Shown piece by piece: positions 46,501 through 58,500 of a stretch of 64,000 nucleotides of DNA. Position 1 is the first letter of the stretch; every line of letters begins with the position of its first letter. Below the pieces are notes generated by a model, which was not told where the DNA came from, ran no database searches, and worked only from the letters and a program-made list of their open reading frames with translations. Source of the DNA: Macrobrachium rosenbergii (lineage: Eukaryota; Arthropoda; Malacostraca; Decapoda; Palaemonidae); the NCBI RefSeq assembly GCF_040412425.1, contig NC_089753.1, forward strand, positions 35,365,913-35,429,912, written 5' to 3'. The translations under genes and the position numbers were made by a program.

Positions 46501-49190
46501 CATGAACATGAGTTAATGAAACAGATATAAAATAAAGCCATTTATTTGCAGAAAATATAATTTACATTAGCATAAAGCCTAGTGTAAACAATAACGTAAG
46601 AAAATAAGCATGAAAAATATCCCTGAAAGATCAATATTGGACCACTGATACTAAGAAATATATTAGTAGCCTTATTTGACAAATGTCAAATGTATACTGT
46701 TCTGTATAATACTAGAATCACTTTTGATATTATGTTAGGTTTGAAGTTATCTCCAAAATATAAACCAGATTTGGCATGAAAAGTGTCACACAATGAAAAA
46801 TATATATTTATACAGCAAAATATATCTAGCAAAGCTTGACCATTCCATTATTACACAATTCATTTACAAGGTGTATATACTACACATATATGTTGAAGCA
46901 TTAACTTCCTCAACAAATGAAGTCTCAACCTATGAAGTAAGTTGTAAGTACTTCATCTACTTATACAGTACATCAACAAATATCAGGAATTTTTACTCTT
47001 TTTGCTGACTATGAAACTAATAGATCTGTTTTCTATGCACAGTGCATATTTTAGCACACTATACTCGAATGATTCAGTTTACTTACTACTACTACTTACT
47101 ATACTAACACACAATTAACAGTAATACCTAAACTTTAGAAACATTTAACAAGCTTTTCTCACTTTGCTTATAACAACTTTGCTGCTTTCAAGGCATGAAT
47201 ATCTAGAAGCACATGAAGGTTTCACTTATGCATTACTTGGGATTAAACATTCTTTAACAGCTAGCCAAGATGACAGCATATAGGAACCTTGGAATCAATA
47301 TGATAACTCTGCAAAATGAAGTGTAGTTATTAGTGCAATATTATATACTATTTAATACTGGTGAGGTTATTGCTGAATTTACCCTTTTGTTTTATGATTA
47401 ACCTACCAGTTCAAGGACAACTTGAGAGATGAAAAGTTAATCAGCATTAATACTGTACAATATCTGTTCATAGTAACACATACTGTACAGTAAGAACTCA
47501 AGATGGTCCATACACTACCAATATCAATGTGTGGGTACATAGCACTAAATGGTTATATATTTGGAAAGTGACATGCATAAACTGGAGAACTTACAATATT
47601 TAGTTGAATTTGATTGAGCAAAATTATTTGAAATTTGTTACTGTATACCTTACAAGCAGTCATGGTTTTGATCCATTTGTTATACCTTACAAGTAGTCAT
47701 GATTTTGATATATTTTGAAGACACGGAAAAATACGCTGGACGTTCACCACAAGGGGTGCATGATTTCATTGCGCTACTACGTATTTAGATTATTTCTCAA
47801 CTTGGAAGCCTACGCAAGTTTCACATCCAATAAAAGTACCATCATGGTTAAAAAAAAAATATGATGCAATTTGATATACCTGGCACTCATTACAAAATAG
47901 AATTCATGGTCACAAAGAACTTGTTTGCTGTTTCTTAAGTAATACACTATCATTACCAAGGGGTTCATATACACCTTAAAATACATAACTACTTACCCTC
48001 CAGGTTTTTGAGTGAGTTAGCACAAACTGCTCTTGCAACAGTTCACCATCAAACCCTTGATAATTTTCCTCTGCCAGAAATGCTAATCAAGCAAATGTAC
48101 CTACAAATGAAAATAAAAGAGTAAGAAGCAAGTGGAATAGTTATCTCGTAATTTCAAAGAAATTCAGGTATTAAGACAGACAGCAAAGTTAAGAAAAAGT
48201 CCTAGCAGCTTTAGACCACCTGTTAAGGTTAGAGCTCTCAAAACAAGTATTAACATCACTAAAAACAAAAGGATACCTACAATACATCATGTTATAAAAT
48301 GTACAGACATCTATCTTACTAGGAAATACTGAGATTAACATTAAGTAACCTCCTCATAACTTTCCTTTGGATAAATACAAAACACCATAATTATCTAAGG
48401 TTTCTTTGTATGACTGACAATTCAGGAAGATTTTTTAAAGTGCACCAAACATTTGAGCATCTTCGAGTACTTATAACAGGAATTCAATAAAGTGTGAAGG
48501 TATGCCAACATTGGAAATTACATCAGTTCTTCACTTGTGTGCGGGATGGACTACCCATGGTTTATTTAAGGGATAGACGCTCAACAGGGGAGAAGGTGCA
48601 AGACTAAAGGAGCCTATCTGTGAATAAACCTAATGACAGTAACAACATTTGCACAACAGGTCTTAGTCATGTTTCTCAGTTTCTTGTTACTCTAATCAGA
48701 CACAAACAATGCTACCTGTGAAATGGATACTGCAATTACAGTTGGTAGATGTTAAAAATAAAATTGCCTATAATAATCACTTTTTTGTAATACTATTTGC
48801 AATACTTTCACATAATCAAGTATTGTACAGAGTAATACTTGTATTACTATTAATGTATTACAGTACATAATACACGTTTGCTGCCTAGACACTTAGTCAT
48901 TTCCCACAAAGCAAGTTTCAATGTTTTCAATTTCAGCAGACAATGACAAACTTTTTTCTGCTTGTATAGAGCTAAAATGAACCTAAAGTAACATACATAA
49001 TCTCTGAGTATATTTTGTGAAAAAATCATGACAAGAATTGCAAAAACAAATAGATGGTTACAAATAAGAGCAATCACAGCAATATTACTAGAGAAAGGTG
49101 ATTTTCAAAATGTTCATACTGATGTCAGAATCTTTACATTTATGTTAAAAATACTCATTAAAAATTAAAAATTATCATCAAAATAGTGGA
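46501..49190. other. No gene or named repeat seen
   Basis: AT-rich, with only short chance frames. A 75-codon hydrophobic frame on the minus strand at 48850-49077 has no splice or homology support. Confidence 0.5.
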
Positions 49191-49199
49191 ATGGAATGG

Positions 49200-49445
49200 A
49201 ATGGAGTGGAATAAAGAGTTTAGGCCAAAGGCCAAGCATTGGGACCCATAAGGTCATTCAGCGCTGGAAAGTAAATTGACAGTAGGTAGGTTTGAAAGGT
49301 GTAACAGGAGGAAAACCTCGCAGTTGCACTATGAAATAATTGTTAGGAGGGGGTGGATAGCAAGATGGAAGAAAGATAATATGAATGGAGGTACAGTAAA
49401 AGGAATGAAAGGGGTTGCAGCTAGGGGCTGAAGGGACGCTACAAA
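49200..49445 (+). mobile_element. SINE family 1, copy D
   Basis: The cleanest copy here: TTTAGGCCAAAGGCCAAGC, AAGGTCATTCAGCGCTGG, GTTTGAAAGGTGTAACAGG, AAACCTCGCAGTTGCACTAT, AAAGGGGTTGCAGCTAGGG. A GGAATG/GGAGTG run precedes it at 49188-49210. Confidence 0.8.
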
Positions 49446-52318
49446 ATTAACTTCTCTAAAAACATTAGGTTACAAAAGATAAAACTACTTTAACAATTTT
49501 CTGTCCATCAATCCCAGAAAAGCACAAAAAATCAGCTTCCCACAGTACCACAAACTTAATATTATTATGCATATAACCATGCAAGCATTGAACTGCACAT
49601 TAATTTACAAATACATATCTCAACCACTGAGATCAATAACATCATTATCAAAACTTTTCCCACAGCCTATTAGACCAAAACTGTTACCATTAAGCACGAT
49701 TATAAAAAAATATGTTCATGTATGATAAAAAATACTGATTTTTTCCCACAAGAACCATGACATTTTTGTCCTTCATTACTACACATGCTCTGGTATAATG
49801 CTGCTTATGACTTGATTCGTGCTTCCAAAAATCAAATCGATAATAAATGCAAAGCAAAACCTCACAGCATAGTTAACGTTTACCCAATTTTATACAAATT
49901 TCATGTTTCATATATGCAAAACATTCCTCTATGTACCTAAATGGAAGATTATGGGACAAATGACTGGTTACAAAGAAGCAGAAAGGTGTTTAGATGATGA
50001 ATATATTCCTAGATGAGGAACTTTCTTTCCCCCTAAGAATAACCAATTTTCTCTGTTGAAACAAAGCACTCCAAATTAAAGTATGAGATTTGCAGCTGCC
50101 ATACATTTAAGAATTTTTATTCCCACTAATTGCAAATCCTCTTATATTTTTGTAGTGTTACTAATGTCATGCACCTGTTGTACTTGAAATGAAAAGTCTG
50201 CTTAGCTGCTATGTTCACCCGACTGAAGATTCACATCAAGCTGGTACTTTTCCTAGACTCTTCAGCTGCTATGTTCAAGCCACGAGTTTAAGCTTGTTAA
50301 TGTAATAATAATATCAAACTATATAAAAATATTCCTAATATTGTAACATCAACACATGCTGATTTAATTCTATTATGTCGATGACAAGTGCATACTTTTG
50401 ATACACATACACACATTAGAAATTAACAAAGAATCATAAAGTTTTTTATTTGGTTGATAAAAATGCAAATAATACAGCAGTTTAGTGAATGTTTGATAAA
50501 CCAAACTACTTCAATACCAAAGGGCATTTAAATTTCGATAATATACAATCTCCACAACCTCGAAGTCAAATAATGACTATCAGTAACAATGAGTAACAGA
50601 AATCAGATAAGAACACTTGATGCATAAGATTACTACAGATAAAATTCAAGCCAGAGCTTTCAACAGATAAGATGAGGATCCACCCACAGGAAGACAAGAT
50701 CCCACTCCACATCTCATTACCCCTTTTCATGTTTTCTCCAGCAATAACAATAGTAACATTTTTGTAATTTGTATAAGAATAAATACAGTATTTGGGAATG
50801 AGGCAGTTATGAGCACAGTAGTACTATTTAAAACAATTTTGTACAATATTTACTTAAATTTTACTTTAAGTTCTTGCATTTGGATACTCCTTCCTTTGGA
50901 AAAGCTGTTGCAAGTATACAGACCAGTTGTGAATTTCACTGCTGTTTTGGTATTCATTTTGTTCTCTGGTATTTCCGATATTCACTTTAGAGTTGGTGTT
51001 CATAGTTGAATACATTAATATTATTAATATTTTAACTGGTAAAATAGTAAATTCCAATGGCCACAATAAGTCATTATGTAAAATTACAATCTCTTCTCAT
51101 AATATAATTTTGATGTGAAAATGAATAAGACTATACCAATGGAGCAACCCTAAAAAGAAATATGATGACCCCTAAAATCATGCTCAGCACCACATAATGA
51201 ACATAAAATGTACTACACTTGATGTTACCAGGAATAAAATGTTACAACAAAATCTTGAGTAAAAACAAATGAAATACAAAGAGAGTTGTGCATTATACTC
51301 GTATGTATGGGAAATTCTAAAATCAATCTAAGCACTGAGAATGGCCTAGTGACCTTTCTCTAAACTTCTGCAATACACGGATACAAATGTGTTTCAGTAT
51401 ATACTATTCTGTGGAGAGAGAGAGAGAGAGAGAGGAAAGTACCTTATTAAGACATACATTTATAGCAACCTAAAGATGAAAAGTAGTTCAAGGTATAAGA
51501 TGGACACGATGCAACAACTCTCAAAATACACCAAAGCATTATTTACATATGAATGAACTTAGGTCTCTGAAACTGCAAGCATGAAAAATATACATGGTAG
51601 GAATGATCTGATACTTGTATAATTATAATATGGAATAAAAAATAAGACTGAAATAATGGACGGAGTCAAGGATGGAACAAAGACAGACCTTTAAACAAAC
51701 ATATAAAATATACACGATATATTTGGTTACAGCTGACCCCATTATTCACTGGAGGAGTAGTTTTTGGGTCATGGTAGTAGGTGGTTTAAAGTACCTCTCT
51801 AGGAAGAACTTTTCTATTTGACACCTGGTCCCCTCATACTACATCATAATGATCTATAGTAATAGTTCAACAAACTCATTGCTGTATTTGTAATATTAAA
51901 AGCAGATACAATAAATGTAAAAGCACTGTTTAAAACATGTAAGAAATAAGATACCTCTGGTCAAGTTATCATAATTTGATGGAAACTACAGCAGTGAATT
52001 TCATGAAAATGTGTTAAAATTACATGAAGCAACTATTTCATAATTTTTTCATAAAAGGAAAGCAACTGAAAATTAATGCAAATCTATAACACTGCAGGTA
52101 TTCTCACCAACAAATTCTAAACCAGTGAATATAAGAGATCGACTGTACTTCCTCAACAACAAGGAATCACCTCCACGTATTGTGACACAAAACACAGCAG
52201 ACTTCAAACAATAGTTTATAGATAAAAGCACAATATGCAGTACACAGGAAAGCAAAATACTATTTTACCCATATACCACCTACGCAAATCAATGACCCAA
52301 GGCAGCATACTCCTGATG
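49446..52318. other. No gene seen; possible 3' UTR of the metallophosphoesterase gene
   Basis: AT-rich, with a short (GA)n at 51414-51434. The part next to 52319 would be 3' UTR of the minus-strand gene, but no close AATAAA on that strand was found before about 50440. Confidence 0.4.
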
Positions 52319-52521
52319 TCATAAGCTATGGTATTTGGGGCATTTTCTGCAGAGATGAAGAAGGCAGCTCTTGCACAGTGAAAATAGTTTGTGCCTAATC
52401 CACATGAAAATGTTAGGCAAAATGAGGAAAAGGGCAGCAGCTATACACATAACGTACATCCACAGCTGAGTGAAGCGAGATGGCAGCCACAAGACAGTAT
52501 AATGAACAAGTCCAGACTTTC
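52319..52521 (-). CDS. MPPE1: MPPE1-like last exon: membrane segment and stop
   Basis: Completes a Gly codon, then KSGLVHYTVLWLPSRFTQLW, a membrane segment, and a tail ending CRKCPKYHSL before TGA. The acceptor is a long pyrimidine run (T9) CAG. A plus-strand 69-codon frame here is a shadow. Confidence 0.85.
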
Positions 52522-55500
52522 CTGAAAAAAAAAAATTACTTGTTGCACAACATACCCATTGCTTGTCATGTAAATGTTCTTTATCACAAATACCTTCCCA
52601 CGTCCTTTAGAAATTTATTATATCATCTACCCGTCACTGAGAAGACTCTAAGACACAAACAGAAGACTCAACAAGCTAAATGCCACTGAAACAGCAACTG
52701 TTTTCCGTAATAATATTGATATACATATAGGTAAAAGATCCTCTTTCAGCTGTATTCAATTTATATAAGAGTCTTTTTAATATTTCTTATACTTACTTTT
52801 TCTCTGTTACTACATTCCACCAGTAACCCCTTCATTTTCATCATATCTTCATAGATGGAGAGGTAAATAATTGTTTACCTCTCCACCTATGATGACATGA
52901 ATTTAAGAGAGTTACTTGTGGAACACTGTTATGGAGAAAAACAAATTATATGAAAGGCTGATGGGATTTTACATTCATTTCATTGAATGCAGTTGATGCT
53001 GCAATTGCCTTTTATAATAATAATAATAATAATAATAATAATCATAACTGCTGTTTCAATGGCATTTAGCTTGTACAGAGTCTCCTCTATTCCTATTATA
53101 TTCTCATTGGCAGGTAAATGATATAATAAATTTCCAAACAACATTGAAAGATATTCTGCTTTTGTTGTTCATGGTACTCTAACACTTCTGAGTAGCAGAA
53201 TAGCTTTCTTAGTCCTTTGGAAATTTCTTATACTATCTACCTGTAGACAAGAAAAATAGAAGAATACTGTATAGAAGGCTCTACAAGATACGATATGAAA
53301 TAGCAATTGTTTCTAATAACAGTGCCCTAAAAGAGGGACTCCTTCCTAATAAAAATAATAATGATGAAGGAGTAAAATGGTAATCCCTCCTAAATCTCTC
53401 TCAAATGTCAAGGGAATAAAGTGCTCTATAGAATGAACCAGGCAAACAGCTGAGAGCCAGTGGACCCCACTGTCCATGTGCATGTAATCACCTACAGCTT
53501 CTTTTCTTCCTGTGAAGAATTTTTTCAAACTACATTTGTAATTAAACAAATTTTTATTGTTACTATAAATCTGGGCAAGATGCATGGAAAATTTACAGTA
53601 ACAACAATACGCTCTTCACTTCTAGCCAAACCATTATTTCTAGCAAGTCTGAGCTTATCTACATCTTCTACTTCATTCGGTACCACCCTGCAAATTTCTG
53701 CATCTTTATCTTAATTCACTTTTGAATTCTAGTCATTTAAACACACCTTTTACACTAATTATAAATTTCCATATATTTCTTCAACTACCACCATAACTGA
53801 CGACAAAATTACCAAAAAAAATGGAAACACAGAACGAAGAAGGTTTAAACCCTGAAAATAAGCTATCAAACTAGGCTCCTCCTTGGCATTCAAGAAGAAC
53901 TTCTCTGTTCATAGGATTCTGAATGTGGGTTCTTGGCTTGGCCAAACCACCTTCACATCCTTCTACCTGAGGGACGTCGCCCACAGATCCCTTGGACACT
54001 TTTTCCTTGGGTCCAGTGGTGGCTGCTCAGCAAGTTGTGTAGCTCATCAAATGTCCCTAGCAGGACAGTTTGTATCTTGCCTAAGATGTTGGTATGAAAG
54101 TGAGAATGATTGAGATGGCTGGTCTTTTTCCTTTTTCCTATCTTCTCTGCCTGCAGGCATTAAGAAGACTGATCCATCATATGCTGGAACTGGTTGGATA
54201 CAGGTGAGTAAACTAGCCTTGCTGTTTGAGTATTTAATATTCTACACGAGTATACCTTTCAGTAGCCAGCCCTTCTTCTCTCTGGCAAGGAGAGAGAGGA
54301 ACGATAACAAACACGTCTAGGTGGCTACCTTAGTTTGCTATCTGAACAGATATAGATCTTTAACTTCCTCCTATGCAATGAATTTCTACACTGTATTTTA
54401 GCCCAGTAGTCTGACTGTTAGATACCCATCTATCTAAGAAGTCAGAGGCTTGGGGTCTCCTTTCTGTGGAGTCTCTTATCCAAGACGTTAGACCAGGTGT
54501 GCTGAACCTCCAGTCGGTTCAAGATTCCCTTACCTCCCACCAAAGGTGGGTCTGTCCTAATGTTAAGACCCAGGTTTGTTCCACATATGAACAAATGGCA
54601 ACTTTTTAAATTAATCTGTATTTTTCACAGCTAACAAAAACAAGCGTGCAGTCTTAACATTTACTACCCACCTCTAGCCACCCCTATTTTAGTTAACCCT
54701 GGGCTGGAAGAAAACTAAATAAATTATGGTGCTGGAGATTAGGTCGCCGTCTGCTTCCTCCCTCATCCCCGTGACTGATGCCAGATGCCAACAATTCCTC
54801 GCATAAACAATTCCTATTGTTTTTCACTGGTTTCCAGCTGGCGCCAGAAGATTTTTCCTAATGTTAAGACTGCAGGTTTCTTAGCTATGAAAAATACAAA
54901 TTAATTTTAAAACTTGGTCATATTCATGATATGATTTCAAAATACTATTAAAATTTGTAAGATTTGTTAAGTGATTACAGACACAATTAGAGCATACCTA
55001 CGTTCACTCTTCAATAACTTACAAAAATACTAACAGCTCCTCAACAACACTTTGAACTTACCTATGACAGCAAATCCACTGAACTTACCTATGACAGCAA
55101 ATCCATACCCATAAGATTTTTTTCCCATTCGATATGAGCAGGTGGGAACTGTAACCTCATGTAATTTGTGCCCGCTGTAATCGAAAACCCAAACATTACC
55201 GTCAGCCTTGAGAGGCCAAAACTCTTGAGCATGAAGTTCCTTTTTAGTGGCAACAAAGTGAAAGGAGTCATGTTCATGACCAGAAAAAATAAATGACGGG
55301 TGATAACGCGATATCTTCTGCAAGGAAAAGGATATAATGTACATTAGACAAGGCAACTACTGATGCCTGAATTGTAACTACAAAATACATTTATACTGCA
55401 GCAAAATTATTTCTCCAAATACCAAATTTAAACTTAAGCTTATTCTGTGCTTTTCATTATAGCTGATGTGAAGCATTGCAATTATCAATAATAGTTTGTC

Positions 55501-58500
55501 ATTACTGCATTCTTCACCACTACAGAAAAAATCTTTGTCTTCAAAACTAATTCACCTGCTCACATAAACCAAATTCTTCCATCTAAAATGCTAAATGTGT
55601 TACCTCATTCTGAAAGTGTATCAATGATTCCTATAGATTTCTCAAAGTTAATTTCTGCCTCCTAAAATTGTAATTTTCTTTCCTGCATAGGCTATCACAG
55701 CCTTGATTTTTTAATGATGTATAAAAATTTTTGGACTGGTATTTGAAATAAAATATAAAATAAAAAGAAGCAAAATTACTGTCACATTTCAGTCCATACT
55801 TATAACATTGTATTAATTTCCAGATGAGCACAATATGCAGCTCTCCAAAATAATTAAGAGGATGTGAGGAATGAGCTCTGCTCTTTAATTTGTACTTTAA
55901 ATATTAAGCTCCCCGGAAATGTTTCCATTATACTGGTTATACTAATCTCTAAAAATGTAAATGTTCAGTAAATTTATTGCTAGGAACCATCAAGAAATGA
56001 AACAACACTAATACCTCTTTGATAATTTTCCTTGTTATTGGGAGGAGAGGAATGTGAGAAAGTAGAACCCGTATTCTGTTCTCTTCTTGTGGAAAATTGG
56101 GCATGCCATCAAAATCATCCATCACACGCATCTGCAAGGGGATGTTTTAACGTAAAAAAAATTGTTGATTAAAAGTAAATATAAAAAGCCATTGAATAAA
56201 AATAAAAACATGTTGAAAATAATAACTGCTATCAAATTAAAAGAGGATAAAAAATCTTTCTTCCCACACCTCATTATACATCTCAAGACCCCATAAAGCT
56301 GGTGTCCTTTGTTTAAATCTTTAAGGCATCATTAACAAATTATCTTCAAACTTGAAGATACAACCCATGATTAAACTAATTACCTAATTAGATAAGTCTG
56401 TAATAAAATATACTTAATTTCAGCAACTTTAGTAAAGGAAATATATTTCCTGTTTGTTGTACAGTACGTTCAAATTTTTAATCTTGGAGTATTTGAGGAA
56501 TCAGGACACTTAACCAAGGAATCAGGACACTTAACCTAGGAATTTAACACCAACCCTATTTCAAAACTCAAAAAAATCAAGAAACATGGGGACTTACCTG
56601 AGTAAAGTCTATAAATTTATAGGAGACGGTGTAAGACTGATTAAATTCTTGGTAGAACCTCTGTACTTTGTGCAATGTTACTTTGTCTGGCCCTTCTCCC
56701 CCAATATCATTGTCCCCTGGCACATAAATTGTGTGCTGCAAGAGAAGCAACAAAAACTGTCATGTCTACCAGTCTTAATACAAACAAACAAGTATACAGA
56801 TTGAAAAGAACAATAAAAGGTTAGAGAAAGAACACCATTAGCTTAATCTTAATACACTACAGAATAAGCCACATGCTTGAAGAACAATCCACACACTTGA
56901 AGTTATTTTTATGCCATATTGAGGGTCTTGTTAGAAGTAAAACTACAATCCAGTAATTCTTACTTATCACAAGTTTTAGAAGTGTAAATTCAATCAACCA
57001 CATCAATATTCAAGATAATTTGGAAAATATAACAGAAAATATAAAACAAACACACACATCAAGTCAATAAAACATATAGAATCCACATTAACAAAACCAA
57101 TCTAGCTTTTGCGTATAAATACACTTCAACATAATGAATACTTGTTTTCTACTTGAAATACATGTGGTAAATACTACAACTTCCATTTCAAAACATCATA
57201 TAGATACCTTATTTTCATGGCAGAAATCCAGGTTCATCAATGTCAAATCTAGAAATTAGCTTTCTCTACATCATATGTACCATTCCTCCCCTTCCAATTT
57301 TCTTTTGTGAGCTTTGCTGTCAATATGTATTTCCCCATTCCCAGGATTGTGCTTAAGTCCCTGACCAGTGCTGTTATGTAATCATGACTTTCAGAACAGC
57401 ACTATTACAATATTCCCATTATCTATCATTTTATATCATACACATATAATTCAAGTTAATAAAACTCATAAACAAAAAACCCATATATTTTTTTTTCTTC
57501 ATTAAAGAACTGTTCTTGCATTTGCTTCATTTTTCATTCTCTTCACTGTTATTTATTATCCAGTCTTATTTCTTCTCCTTTTGTTTATCCGATTTTTTTT
57601 TAACTAAGCTATTTCACTTCCCTGTCTTTTACTGACACCCGGTCATGTAAATATTGCCGCACATTTTCCAGTTGTGGTTGGGCTGTGCATCTGTAATTCT
57701 CTGCCCTGATACAAATTTCTAAGACCATCATCATCTTCATTTTTCTTTCATTCATATATGGCTAGCTTCTGTTACATTTTCAGTTATTTCATCATTGATC
57801 AGTATGCCTACTGTGTTTTTCTTGTCTCATTGGCATGGTATTAAAATTTAAGTATCTGCAGGTCATAACCTATAGTTTTATTTCAGCTTAACTCCTAAAT
57901 ATGAAACAGGTCAAGGTTTTTTCTTGCAAGCATACCCACCACTTCTCAGCTTTTTCTCAACATTGCTCCCACATTTACAGTAACCATTTTTAACGAGCTT
58001 GCCTTATATTCACCTGCTCTGGAGATTCTTCACACCTTGTGCCTACTTAAAGGCTGCCAGTTCCAGAGTAATCTTTCACTTTGAGAACTCATGTAATAAT
58101 GGAGCTGTTATCTTCCTTCCATCACTCAGTATTAGCTTGCAGCAATCTATGTTGTGTTATGCAAGCATAACCCAGTACTGTATAACAGTGCAATCCTTTT
58201 CTTTGATGTCTGTCCTTTTCATCATAACCGCCATTTTGGTTATCGGCGTTTTGGTTTTATGGCGCTTGGCTAACGATGTTGTTAACCCAATTTTCAGCGA
58301 CGGTAAACAATTTCTGGCGTTGGTAAGTGGTTTATCAGCATTGGCAAGCAATTTATCAGCACTGATGAGTGGTTAACAGTGCCGATAAGTGGTTTATTGG
58401 CGCTTACAATGTCACAAACACCATTCATTACCATAATTATCAGCGATTTTCAGTTATCGGTGATTTTCAGATATTGGTGCTTGGCTGGGAATGTAACCTC

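Noticed and set aside
56494..56541. CRISPR-like direct repeats
   Set aside because: Only two copies, 3-nt spacer, eukaryotic intron; a simple tandem duplication.
57999..58376. 125-codon plus-strand frame
   Set aside because: Runs across a degenerate repeat block, antisense to an intron, no known domain.
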